From assembly GCA_027886175.1 (NCBI GenBank), contig JAJNNQ010000018.1, positions 20,193,001 to 20,257,000 on the forward strand: a DNA stretch of 64,000 bases, written 5' to 3'. The translations under genes were made by a program, and so were the position numbers. Shown here one piece after another: positions 38,488 to 50,300 of this stretch (position 1 is the first letter of the stretch; each line of letters opens with the position of its first letter). The notes below the pieces were generated by a model that had not been told where the DNA came from, did no database searches, and saw only the letters and a program-made list of their open reading frames with translations. The DNA is from Phylloscopus collybita (lineage: Eukaryota > Chordata > Aves > Passeriformes > Phylloscopidae).

Positions 38488-38650
38488 GCCCAAACTATTA
38501 GGTCAATTGGTAAAAGGGTGGTGCTGACAATGCCAGAGTCATGGATTTGACCCATGTATGTCCATTCACTTAAGAATTGGACTGATGATCCCTGTGTGTT
38601 CCTTCCAACTCAGAATATTCTGTAACTGTGTGATTTTAAAAAAATAAATA
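38488..38650 (+). mobile_element. tRNA-Ile-headed SINE with CR1 tail (TguSINE1-like)
   Basis: The first about 80 bases follow a tRNA-Ile gene base for base with few changes. They include an A-box-like TAGGTCAATTGG, the anticodon-arm region GTGGTGCTGACAATGCC, and a B-box-like GGATTTGACCC. A CR1-type 3' tail follows (GGACTGATGATCCCTGTG, TTCCTTCCAACTCAG, then ATATTCTGTAACTGTGTG), and then an A-rich end. The tail would let CR1 reverse transcriptase mobilise it. This head-plus-tail structure is that of TguSINE1, known from passerine birds. Internal changes show it is not a functional tRNA. No target duplication was found by eye. Confidence 0.82.
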
Positions 38651-39429
38651 AATAGGAAGAAAAAATCCATTTCTGGCATCAAATTGGCACTTACACAGTT
38701 CTGTAGTGTAGTTGTAACTAATTCTTCTAAGAGCTTTTGAAAGAGAAGCAGTACCTCAAAAGTAATGAATAAAATAGTAGTTACATTTTTTTGACAGAAA
38801 TAGACTTTTGACTTGGGCAAAGAAATATATATACTTCCCCCATCACTTCTTCTATATATTCTATTTTGGTTGTTACAGTGCTTTGTGTTACATTAAGAAA
38901 GGAACAGAGCTATAAACTGCAGTTCAGAGTTGTCAGTACCCCTTAAAAACACTACAGACTGTCAGGTGGAACACTAATTCAGTGTCTTGGATTTCTATCC
39001 ATAATGTCCAAGGAATGGCAGATAGGGTTGCAGTGTTCAGAGGCACCCACAGCCTCAGTTCCACAGATGTTTCCTATATACTGAGCACCAAACTCTAGAA
39101 GACCTGCACCAGTCTGTTCCTTCCCTTTCCCAGCCTGCAATGTTCAGCATCTGCCATGCTCCTGCTTTTGGTATGATATTTTTCCACAATAAAGCACTTG
39201 AAAAGCAGAAGGTTAAGTGCTGCTCTTAAAGTATTCATGTTGTAATTCTTCAAGAAGGCTTCCCTTACAGATGCTTTAATGTCCAAAGGATGAATGAAGA
39301 ATATAATGTATAATTCAAACCTAAGGAAAAATTAGGGAGGTAAGGTGCTGCTACTTATAGGATAACCCAGGAGTTAATCCATTGCCATAAATATTGTACT
39401 GCCATCTTCTAAAATGGTACACTGGGTAA
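38651..39429. other. noncoding DNA, nothing recognised
   Basis: A minus-strand frame at 39095-39286 looks mildly coding-like but has no recognisable domain and no splice support. A 7-bp inverted repeat (AGCACTT/AAGTGCT) near 39190-39220 is too short to call a structured RNA. Confidence 0.45.
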
Positions 39430-39447
39430 TTTTTTTTTTTTTTTTTT
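39430..39447. repeat. poly-T tract
   Basis: A run of 18 T in AT-rich DNA, with no associated element recognised. Confidence 0.85.
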
Positions 39448-41213
39448 AATTTCTCAAACTATATAGTACAATGCTGCAGAGAAAAATGTAGAGGAAATAT
39501 GGAACCATGGAAGGAAAATAAGGAACACTTAGACTGAAACAAAATAAGGTAAACATATTGAAATACTTTGTATAATAACTTTTGCTCCTACTTTCTATTT
39601 GTGATGTCATTCAAGTATTTGTCATGTTTTGCATGTCTTGTCTTTCATTTTCAGAAGGAACCAGCACCTTTGACAGGTCAGTAAACTTGGAAGATACTAT
39701 CTTTAAAATTATACAGAGGTGGTTTTTTGTTTCTGTTTCAGCAAATGCAAACTATCTTTTCATTAATCATTATGCTCAGAAGATATACTTGAAAATTACC
39801 AGAGAATATTTAAGATTTCATCTAGGAAATATTTACACAGCTTTACTATGTGACTGTGTCAAGCCATCAGAAGCATTAAAAGGTTTCCATTTGTATGACC
39901 TTTTCATATCCACAACCCAGAATGCATTTTTTTGTTTACCACATGACAACTCAGGTCATCTTTAATGCATTTCATAGGACTCGTAGTCTTAAATTATCTC
40001 AGTCAGCATACTCTTTCCTGACAGCTGAAGGAAATGGCCAGACACTAAATTCAGTGCAAACATTACATATTTACTATTTTAATTCCCACCACAGCCACAG
40101 TAAGCAGTCATCAACAGGGATGTAAAAAGCTTAGACCATCTCCTCTTGACCTGAAACAGGATTTTTATTATACATTAGATGCCTCTTCCAGCATTACTGT
40201 CTGTCTTTATGAGTTCAAGGAATTGACAGAATTTAAGTTAAATTTCTGTTTCAGTCAAAATGGTTTTAGAATGCAATCACTTTGACATAATTAAGACAGA
40301 GGTTGTTTTATCTAAAGTGCTGTTTTCAAATTTTGTTCTCTTTTTGCTCTTAACAAAAAGTTAGCTACAACTGGCAATTAACCTTCAAAACCCCTCTGGG
40401 TCTTCTGTCCAATGGCACTATCTCTGGACGTGTTAAGAGTTAATCACACACAAGAAGAAGGAAGGAAGTACCCTCTCTATGAAGCTGTTCAAACCATTAA
40501 CTGTGTGACTAATTAAAACTTCTGACAGCACACTTCTATTAAAACTGATTCAGTGGAAGGAGTCAGAAGGACATCAAGGTAAATGGGTTCTTTTTTTTTT
40601 CTTTTTTTTTTTTTTCCAGAATTTCACCTATGGAGCCTGGATAAGGTCACTGACTTTCTCAGTCATTCTCTAGCTTTATGCTGGAACCAGCAGAGTTGAT
40701 TAAAGTCTCTACAGAGTTCAAGTCTCAAGTCTCCAGCAAAATCACAAGGATATGTCATAGTTTATTTTAAAAGGTCAAAAGCAAATCTAAAAAATAAAAA
40801 AAAGGACCAGACTGTAACAATCTACCAAAAAAATGCAGTATAGATGGTATCTATATTATTTCAAGGCATTACAGTCTGTTAAAGTCTGAGTGTGTCTTGG
40901 TGCATCAAGTATTCACTAAAATAAATTTTTAAAAAAGGCAAAACCCAGAGCTAGTAAGTCACAGATCCTCCCACACTTTTCCTCTGTCTGCCAGGTTTTG
41001 CTGAGTTAATCCCACAGACTTTTGGACTGATTTTTCAGTTAATCAGCAATTCTGGGAAATTAGGAAAAAAATATGTTTAGGGGCAAGAGTTTGTTTTATA
41101 CACAGCCTAAAGTTTGTTCTAAGAGAACTGAAGAAAATTGAAGGATATTTTGATTTAAAAAAATCGTTTGAATCTAAAGTAAACAAAAAATGCTTCAAGT
41201 AGCACATTCAAAG
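39448..41213. other. AT-rich noncoding DNA
   Basis: A pyrimidine tract at 40588-40619 ends in CCAG and looks like a very strong splice acceptor. The following frame stops after 18 codons and lacks a clear donor. A strong acceptor near 39654 is followed by only 22 bases before a GTCAGT site. The 127-codon frame at 39582-39965 is not recognisable. Confidence 0.45.
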
Positions 41214-41321
41214 TTGTTTGTTTGTTTGTTTGGGGGTTTTGTGTGGGTTTTGTTTGTTTATGGTTTTTGTTTGGTTTTTTTGTTTGTTTTGGGGTTTTTG
41301 TTTGTTTTGTTTTTGTTTTCT
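41214..41321. repeat. GTTT-rich low-complexity tract
   Basis: The tract consists of (GTTT)n with G4-5 interruptions. It is of the same type as those at 22.9 and 32.0 kb. The hydrophobic frame through it is a composition artefact. Confidence 0.9.
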
Positions 41322-42633
41322 GGTAGAAGCAACTTAAGAAAAGCTACAATGAACTTACAAAATATTTTGTTACTGAAAATTGCCCAGCAAAAAATATTTC
41401 ACTCAGATTTTCTAATAATCCTGTTCCTAGATTCTAGCATTAATGTTGATTTGCATATGTATTTTAACTTTCTATTTGACCAAACTCCATGAAAATAAGT
41501 AATCACTCTTTCTTTTCTGAGAGTTCATTATGTCTTTAAAATACCTTTTATATATTTCATATCTATACAGACATGACACAACATAGATTTACAACATGAA
41601 AAAATAAGAACTGTCCCAGTAAACTCATTTATTATCATGACATTTGTTAGTGACCAGACAGTAACTACAATATTATTAACATTTAGATCACTACAGTTGA
41701 CTGGGCTTGAGTAAGGCCCACCATATGCATGCAATGAAAGATGTCTAACTCTTGTCTCTGTGTACAGTATATCACCCCATCAGGAAGACTGGTTTCCTAA
41801 AGACTTGGTCTTGCAGTTTACCAAACATGTCAAAGTTTCACTATGAATGGAGTTGGAACTAGATATTGCAGTGTATGTGAGAGACAAATTGGATCTTACT
41901 GCAGAAAATGTTCCAGCATTCATAGAATTATGCCCCCAAAAATCCTCAAAAGGGGAAAATGACCATGAAGTGAACTCTAGCCCCAACTCATTAGAGGAAT
42001 GAAACACCTCTCCTATGAGGGAAAGATAAGAGAATGATGAATTATGATGTGCAAGAAATTGGGCAAAGGGGGAAAGAAACCCACATAGAGCTCCTGACAT
42101 TACTCAAGCATAAGCAGGAAATGCACAGGTGATGGAAACAGGGTCAGACCATTTGCAATTAATATAGAGAGGTTGTCAGAGTGCATAGAAATGAGACAAG
42201 GAAGGCCCATCTGTTCTGTGACAGTCCATTCTTACACATGTATGTGCTTATAGAGAGTTTGTGTGTGCTGACAACATACCCTCTTAGCAGGGATAGGCAG
42301 TGTTCTGCTGTCTCCTGACACCCAAGCCTGGAAAACAAGGTTTTCTGCAAAGATTTAAAGATTTTCATTCAATGTTGACGTATTGTCAATCCAAGACTAT
42401 TCTACTCTGGCAAATAATGACCAACCATTCTTGTTCTTCTGAAGAAACAATTAACAAAATCAAGGAACAAAGACATGTCTTAGCTCACATAATTGCTCCC
42501 TGAAGTGCTAAGTGATTCCCATATACTACTTGTTTTGTGTAATTGTGTTGAACTTCATTAATCAAAATAAATGGCAGGCATGGGTTCTACTTGATTCTCT
42601 TATTTTTTCTCTTATCCTGCCCTTGCCCTGCAG
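41322..42633. other. noncoding DNA with a possible CR1 scrap
   Basis: About 40 bases at 41995-42035 (ATGAAACACCTCTCCTATGA and neighbours) resemble the plus-sense CR1 segment encoding the 'LEHLSYEER' region. The flanks do not continue the match, so this is only a possible short remnant. No other element is recognised. Confidence 0.35.
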
Positions 42634-42696
42634 TGCATCTGAGAAAAAGTCTGAAGCATGGCTGAAGGCCTTGAGGAAAAAGGCAACAGGATGTGG
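42634..42696 (+). other. candidate 63-base internal exon, gene unknown
   Basis: A textbook acceptor (CTCTTATCCTGCCCTTGCCC then TGCAG) precedes 63 bases that end in TGTGG and a GTGAGA donor. Only one frame is open. It reads ASEKKSEAWLKALRKKATG, charged and helix-prone, with normal vertebrate codon use. The exon would be symmetric, phase 2 in and 2 out. If the donor is not used, a TGA follows at once, so it could also be a terminal exon. The peptide is not recognised. It is the most exon-like segment I found, but no neighbouring exon confirms it. Confidence 0.33.
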
Positions 42697-45600
42697 GTGA
42701 GAGTTTTGAAAAATCACACAGAGAAATAAATTTACAGAGAAAATAAATAAAGATCCTATCTTGGCTTAGGACATACATTTCAACAGTTTGATGTTTGGAG
42801 CACACATTACTTTTTGAGGCTTGCCTTTACTAATGTGACTTCTTGGCAAATGCCAGGTTACTAAAATCCATGGAATTTTCAAGAGAAAATTGCTGCGCAT
42901 CCTTGGGGCAGGCTTTCTAGGTACCTGTCAGCTGGTCTGTTTTTTACTTGACTATTAGTGATGAACCACTAAGAGTGGAGGGAGTGCAGAACAGCATTTA
43001 TTTTAATCAGGTTCTAACATCAGAAGGAAATGGTTTTCTACTGGCCTCAAAGGAAAGAAACACTTTACTACTCCAGCAGGCTTTTCAGATAAGCCTTCCA
43101 GCAGCAAGAAAATCAGGGACAGAAGCAATGCAATACTGCTTGATATTAAGGATGACATCAGTACAGCATTGACAGCTGTCTGGAAAATCATAAATAACAG
43201 GGGCATGAAGCCTAGAGGCAGTAAGAAAAAAACCCAGGCAAATCAAAAAACTCAACCACCTAGTGCCCCAGAAGAGCCGTGACAGTATTATGAGAAGTCA
43301 CTCTGTATCTGGTGTGAGAGACATTCAAAAAGAGCAATCACTTCTTCTTGATTACCAATTAGCCAACTTAATTTCAATAAATCTTTTCTTATCTTTCCTC
43401 CACTGAATTTTTAGTGGCTTTATGGCCATATTTAACCTCAACCTGTGGTTGAGCAGACAGATGTTACTTTCCAGAGTAAATAAAATATTGCGGGAAACCC
43501 TATTGTACCTCTACCAATTTATTGGCAAGGTGCACGTGGAAACAGTCTGTCCATGGCTCGCTTTGCAGCCTGACACAGAAATAAAGCTTAAGAGGAACAA
43601 TGTTTTATAGTTACTCCTGCAGCAAAGCTGGAAGTATACTTAGCTTGCGGACTTCCATAAATTATGGATGATCCTAATACAATAAAGGAGACTTAATTAA
43701 AATTTTCCACACAAATATAGGGTCTAAAATAATATATAAATGCTGAGCATCAGTATTAGTGACTCTTTTGCTTGTTTGTTTATGATTTTTTGTTGTGGGC
43801 AGCAAGAAAAGCGAAGGAATGGGTATTAAATTATAATTATGTCCATTAATTTTATCAATTTATTTTGTTGTAATTTTTTTTTAAAGAAAGCAAGCTAAAA
43901 TGAGGAAGAGTATGTAGAGGACCAACAGTTATGTCTCTACGGAAAAAGAATTTTTGATGAGCCATTTTATTTTGTGTTTCCTGTGTTTAAAACTTAATTT
44001 AACTCTGTCTTAATTTCAAGTGATTATAGATAAAAAACAAACTTAAATTCAGCAGAAACTTAAATGTCATTTCACATTGATATATCTGATGTCAATGGAT
44101 GAACTGAGGTAGATAAAGTAATGGCTGTACCTCTGTCACTGGAATCTGTCCAACTTGATGACCTGGTCAGATGATTAATAACAGATATCAATTTAGGCCT
44201 CAGGTGTTCAGGAAACAATTATCCTGCATTAAGAACAATTTACTTTTATAAGCAAATTAAAACAGTATTGTTCTGGGCAAATAAGGAAGTCTATTAAAAA
44301 AATTTTTAAAAAGTTCAACAGAGCAGCAGTTAATATTTAGCAATTAGTATTTTTTTTTTTTTAATTATCTGCAATATACTGTGCAAATTGTGCCCTGGCC
44401 TAATCACCCAGTTTCACTGTAGTTATGTCTGCTTGTAGGATTTAGCCTTTCATTGAAAAAATCAAAAATGCAGGATTATTTAACTCAAGGGCTAGCTGTG
44501 GCCTTTGATGTGCAAAGATCCTGCGGATTAAAACTGTTCTGTTTTCCTTAGCAAGGAATTAGGGGAAGAAAAGGAGAAGGTCAATAAAGGAAATGTTCAT
44601 GGACAAAGTGCTGGTGTCAAGCAAAACTGTTGATGGTAAACAGGAAGTAAAGAACAGACCAAGCAGAACTTTCCCTGCCTCACTGTTGCTTTTAGCAGTC
44701 TCTGGTCTTTCTAGCAATATGCTCCTTACTCAGCAAAATCCACCCAAGCATGAATAATTGCTCTACTGTTCTTTCATATCTTAAAAATGAAGTGACAGAC
44801 AAACCATTAGAGGATATGGATATGAAAGAAATACCTCTGAAAGAAGTTGCTTTTGGTTTTTTTTCCCTGAGATTTAGGTGATTATCTCTTCCTCATTTGT
44901 ATCCTTCTGGCTCCAGCTGTAACTACTTGGATAGTAGTTACAAGCAGTACAACTGGTGTCCATAAAGCCTGTATCTGCTGATGAGCTGCCCAGGAGGAGA
45001 GGACGGGACAGCTCTGGTTCTTATGCTTGCGCATCTGCTCAAGTGCTTTGACAGTTTCAATAAAAGGTATGAAGTACTTTTACAGGCATCAGTGTGAATT
45101 AGGGAAGCAGTGCCAGGACAGTGACAGACTGATGAAAGTAACAGGAAGAAACATGCTGAAATAAAGTTACCTTGCAATACAAGAAATATGCTTGTGGAGG
45201 CATTCCATTTCAGCATGTGTGAAAGTAGTCACTCAAAAACAAATACATATCACCAGTACAGATAGAAAATGAGGTATCTGACTTTATAGAAAATAAATTC
45301 TGATCTTGGGTTAAAAAGCAAATCCTTTGCTCTTAGCAGCCTGATTCAGCTCATTGACTTGGTGGAAGTTTCAGCCATGCACAGAGATTAGAGGAACCAA
45401 AGATAACTACCCACCCTTTTGTACTGAAATTATTCTACTCAAGTAATTGGCCATGGGATACAAAAGTCACTGTACCCAATAACCTGTTGCTTGTAGGTCC
45501 ATTGAGATTTCTGACTGCATTTTTCCTTAGGGTCAGTATTTCCTTAAAGTGGCTTTCTTCATTTATTAATGAGCATATTTTTGATTAGTTTCCTCCTAGT

Positions 45601-46530
45601 GATCTTTATCCTACTGCTGTGTATGCATGTGTTGGTGTATATGCTGCATTTGGTAGCATTTGTGCTCCCTGCTGGGACACACACTTGTTACTTGGCAGAT
45701 GAACGCTGGCATGCAGAATGAAATCCCTGAACTTTTCAGGAGTCCAATTAGCAGACAGCAGTGCTACAGGGGGTTCCACTCTAGTGAACCCCCCGAGCCA
45801 CTCTTCACCAAGGTGCAAATGTGCAGACAGCTTGGCATAATTACAGTTTTGTGTAATTATAAATAATTTTTGTTTATGCAGGATTAATGCATGAGATGCT
45901 ATTACCGTATGCAAAGGGTTACCTTTCCAGTGGAAAGGAGATAAATGTTTATGAAGGTGTGTTGTATGGGTTTGGTAAATATTTGCCAGAAGATGAATAT
46001 GTATAATTCCCAGTGCACTGTGCAGCGAATATTCAGAGATTCTAATCAGTCATGGTGACAGTATGGGACTAATGACATTTCGCTTGCTATGAGTTGTAAA
46101 GGCAAACTCTACTCACAGAAGGACCTGCTACTGAAAATACAGAGATTATGTAAAGATTATGAGCAAGATCATGGTATAAAGTGGCACAGCTCTATTAGAT
46201 GATTGCATCTTAGTCAGCTTCCATTTTAATCTGCATGATTTTGAGAACAAGCCTTTCTTCTTGCATTTTAGTTACATAATTTGTGCTGTAATAAATGGTC
46301 AAATGATATATGAGGGAATTCTTAGTGAGGTCTGGTTTTCTCTTACACTATCTTTAAATCAGAAGTTAAAATCAATGCACTGCAGTCTGACTGTGATTTC
46401 TTCTGTGTTGATGGTAGTCATAAAAGTCTTTTTTGTGATGGCAATTGCTCTCCAACGAGCTAAGTGTTAAATTAATTTTTGTCTTTTTCTCTGCATCCTA
46501 AGTTTGTTCATCTTGAGAGTTGATCTTTCT
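42697..46530. other. noncoding DNA, possible conserved elements
   Basis: No transposable element is recognised. Two stretches with balanced composition and many homeodomain-like words, about 43985-44290 and 45660-45930, look like vertebrate conserved noncoding elements. This is an impression only and needs alignment. A hairpin at 45769-45794 lies in the second. Confidence 0.4.
45769..45794. other. short inverted repeat (hairpin)
   Basis: GGGGGTTC-C-ACT and AGTGAACCCCC form an 11-base-pair stem with one bulged C and a two-base loop, or a nine- to ten-pair stem with a more realistic four-base loop. The stem is unusually GC-rich for this neighbourhood. Seventy bases downstream are TAATTA (45854-45859), TTTATGCA and GGATTAATGCAT motifs. 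No known RNA class fits. Confidence 0.7.
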
Positions 46531-46835
46531 AGTACCTAAAGTGGGCCTACTAGAAATCTGAAGATGGACTTTTTACAAGGGTATGTGGTGACAGGACATG
46601 GGGGAGTGGTTTTAAACTGAAAGAGAGTAGGTTTAGATAAGATATTAGGAAGAAGTTCTTCACCCAAAGGGTAGTGAAGTACTGAACAGGTTTCACAGAG
46701 AAGCTGTGAATGCCCCATCCTTGACATTATTCAAGGCAAATGTTGAATGGGGAACTCACTATGGTGGAGGAAACTGGATTTAGATGATCTTTAAGGTCCC
46801 TTCCAACCCAAAACTTTATTTGAGTCTATGATTCT
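46531..46835 (+). mobile_element. CR1 LINE 3' end
   Basis: The plus strand shows the standard CR1 3' sequence: GTGGGCCTACTAGAAA, then GGACTTTTTACAAGGG, TTAGGAAGAAGTTCTTCACC, AGATGATCTTTAAGGTCCC, TTCCAACCCAAAAC, and a terminal CTATGATTCT. It retains the end of the RT ORF and the 3' UTR. Relative to other copies it lacks a short internal segment just before the GATGATCTTTAAGG block. It is strongly 5'-truncated and carries frame breaks. Confidence 0.92.
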
Positions 46836-47208
46836 TTACTCTGTCAATCACTTCATTCAGCCTCTGCAGTATCTTTTTTTCTGACTAAGGAAACAAAGTT
46901 CACGATATTGCATTGAAGAAATAAATGTGTTTCTACATTCATTTGAAAATCTCTTTCAGCCTCACACATTTAAATCTGAAATCTCTAAGTCCATGTCGAT
47001 TCAGTCTGACATAGGGCTGTCTGACCCAGAGTACTGATTTTTTATACCTCTCATAATAAGGTGTGTAGAGGAAGAGAGCTTCCTCTTGCTTATTGTAAGA
47101 TGAAAGCTTGAGCATGACCTCAGCCTTTATTGGACAATAGAGAATCAAAGCAGGAGTGGGAAGAAAAACAGTAAATACTTCAACAGTCAGATAAATCATA
47201 CAATCATA
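46836..47208. other. noncoding DNA between two CR1 fragments
   Basis: The roughly 370 bases between the plus- and minus-strand CR1 3' ends show no recognisable element. The flanking CR1 copies are tail to tail. Confidence 0.55.
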
Positions 47209-47300
47209 TATTCACAGAATGTCTTGGGTTGGAAGGCACCTTAAGGATCACCCAGTTCCAGCCCAAACCACTGAAAATTTAGGGCTGAACATAAAAAGCC
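47209..47300 (-). mobile_element. short CR1 3'-terminal fragment
   Basis: TCACAGAATGTCTTGGGTTGG, then AAGGCACCTTAAGGATCACC and CAGTTCCAGCCC, are the reverse complement of a CR1 3' UTR end. Only about 90 bases survive and the 5' boundary is vague. It faces the copy at 46531-46835 tail to tail. Confidence 0.8.
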
Positions 47301-50300
47301 ATCAAGTCTAAATCCAACAAGCCATCAGAGTTTAAATTTCCTTAACACCATAAAATAAATGTTCAAGTTCTCATGATCTGAAAAGCCAAGCTTGTGACTT
47401 GCATTAAAACAGCCTACCTGTTCTGTCCATAGAACTAGAAGGAACAGGTAGTGAGGTAAAAGATGTGATTCAACATAAGTTTGCCTGGTACCTTTTGTGA
47501 CTAAATTGAGGAATTTAATTTCCAGAATCCACTGGCTCATATCTTAACGGAACTAAAACAATCTAAAAATGTTCAACAAAATTAGGGAAGAAAAGTAAAT
47601 ACAGTAGTTTAGATTAACTGATATAAAATTACTTTTGATGAACAATATTCATGGCTTTCATTGCCTTTCTTACATCCTAATAAATGTAGGTAAAGTAAGT
47701 ATTTATGCTAGATATACACAAATAAAGTCTATTCAATTTTAGCTCAAAGATAAATAAATTACAAGAACCTTAGATATGGTCTTTCTATTGATAAAAAAAA
47801 AAAAATAGAAGGTGGAGACATAGTTGCTTTGGAAGCTTCATATATTTTCTTTATAGAAAATGTATGTCATCAGCAGAAGAGTGAAAGGGCTGGATTTGTT
47901 ATTTTGGAGCGACTATAAAGAAGAAAACTGTTTCTTTGTTCAAGACAAGCACTGTATCTCCTAGGTTTACCAAAGATAAAATCCATAAGTTCTTCTTAAA
48001 GTCAATGGGCCTTTGCTATCATGACTAACCACATCTGACAGCTAACTGACTCTGAGACAGCAAATTTCTTCTAAAGTTTAAAGATCCTGTAGCAACTCCT
48101 CCTGTCTCACAGTTAGCAAAACTAATGAATCAGATGTTCAATATCTGCTGTGTGGAAGTAATGACATCCATCATGGCAACATGATAAACATATTTTGCCT
48201 GATTATGATCACAAAAGACAGTACAGTTTCAAAGCAGAAGTATGCTGTATCCTTAGAATGAGTAAAATGATCCCTCTCCTCAGTACATGGTGTTACATTC
48301 AGCTGGATACTGTAGGAGCAACAAACTTTGACTTTAAACACAATTGTCGGAGACTACTTTCCTGGGGAGACTTTTTTGTTGTTACTTCATTCTGGGTCTT
48401 TTGTTTGGTTGTTTGGGTTTTTCCCCATGGTGGAGTTAGGTCATTCTCATTAGAATTTTACTTTAGGATTCAAGCTCATACTGAAGAGTCTACAAAGAGG
48501 TACCAGATTGTTGCACATTTTGTTTATATTTCAGTTGGATAGAGAAACAACAAATAAGAAGGAAGCTCATTGGTTTTGTTGTAGGGACTTTCCACATTCT
48601 TTTTTCACTTCATTCCTGCAACACTGAGACTCATTAACACTGCAATCCTATGCATACCCAGAGACCATACATAGTTCAGCAGCAGTGTGAAAGGCCACAG
48701 GGAGGGTAACTTGCTCCAAAACTTTGAATGGCCTTTTCAGGGTACTATACTAATCTACAACTGATAACTTGGTGTTCTTTTTGACACTTAAATAACTGCT
48801 TAAAACCTAGCCCAAGTTAAGAGACAGTGATATTCTCAGTGATTCATATAATTTGTGAGCCTCTAACTAATATACCATGAACAGGTTTCTCTCTAATAAA
48901 TAGGTGCTAATTAATTACTGCCTGTCGTCTTTATTCCTTTCAATCTCATTTCAGTCAATTCTAGGAGAAAGAGCAAAACAGCCTTGTAGGTAAAGAGTCA
49001 CAGCATGGCATGCTCAGTCCAGAAGCAAGCATTGCAGATCAAGCTATAAAGTGCACCAATAAGACCGGTGTAGTAATCATGTTAAGTTTATGATGGGGGC
49101 AGAGACACAAGGGAAGGTGGCATTTTAAGCACACAACTTTTGTTCCCAACACATCAAGTTTTTAAATTTTCAAAAGTAACATGATCTTCAGAATTGTTGA
49201 GTTTCTACAGATCCCATAAAATTCAGCTTGAAACCTTTAGAACTGGGCCTTAAATACAATATAAGGTCCTCTTAACACTTGAAACTAAGATAAATTGCAT
49301 ATTACACAACTGCAAACCTCTTTTTGATGACTTTTTCAAATGTATTTCCTTTTGCTGTTTGTTTTCTTTCCAAGTACAACAAAAACTATTGTGAAAATTA
49401 GAATTTCTTATTTCATCTAATGAACAAAAAACTTACAGAATTCCTGACTACATCCCAAAAACCTGAATTAAGTCATTATGCAATAATTCCTAATCTGAAC
49501 AATGCCATTCAATGGTGCATTAATTCCCCAGAATCCCTAAATTATACACTTTTAATTTCCTTAGATTTTTGCATCATTACAATTAGACACACAGTATTGC
49601 TCTCAGTTGTCACTTTGGATCCACGCCTTTCAAAGCAATTAAAAATACAGAGTTCTAATGCCACAAGATGGAAAAAAGATAAAGAAAAGCAATGTATCAC
49701 ACCAAAGAGCACTAAACCAGTCCATTACCAAGGCAGGAATAAAACAGAGGTAGATGTCCAGCATGCTCATATACTGGACTATCCCTCTCTCTTCCTTGTA
49801 TATATGGCAGAAAACCAGCTTTTTTAAAGCCTGGAGTGTCTTCTTATCTAATTAGGTAAGTCCCTGCTTTGCTGCCATTGAGACCAGGAATAATCCTATT
49901 AGAAATAATAGAGTTTATTGAGCTGTTGTGAGGACATATGTAATCCTTGTGAAGGGCACTGATAAACCAGTTCTGTCATCCTCTTTTAACCCTGGTCCTC
50001 CAAAAGAGAAAGAGATCCTTTCAGGTTTAGAAGAGGATAACCAAGAAACCAGTAAAAAGGCTGCTTTCCTTGACATAGGTGGTGTTTAGTACTGAAAAAG
50101 TCCTTCAAGATGGATTGAATGGCTTTCTTGTTTGGCAATGTAGGAGATAAGTAGCAAGCAACAAAATTGGAAAATGTCATAATACCTTTGTTAATAAAAG
50201 AAACGGGAAAAAAAGTATAATGAGAGTGCAAATAAGGATAAATTTCAGCAAAATTTATGGACTGGCATGAATGTGACTCTAGTAAGAGCTCAATATGCAG

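Noticed and set aside
38488..38565. Functional tRNA-Ile gene
   Set aside because: The acceptor stem does not pair properly, the arms carry substitutions, and the sequence continues into a CR1 tail. It is a SINE.
39190..39222. AGCACTT/AAGTGCT inverted repeat as a microRNA hairpin
   Set aside because: Only seven paired bases with poor pairing beyond. Not a precursor-like stem.
39582..39965. 127-codon plus-strand frame with an acceptor near 39654
   Set aside because: The nearest donor would leave a 22-base exon, and the peptide is not recognisable.
49420..49827. 135-codon plus-strand frame
   Set aside because: No recognisable motif, no splice support and codon use following the AT-rich background.
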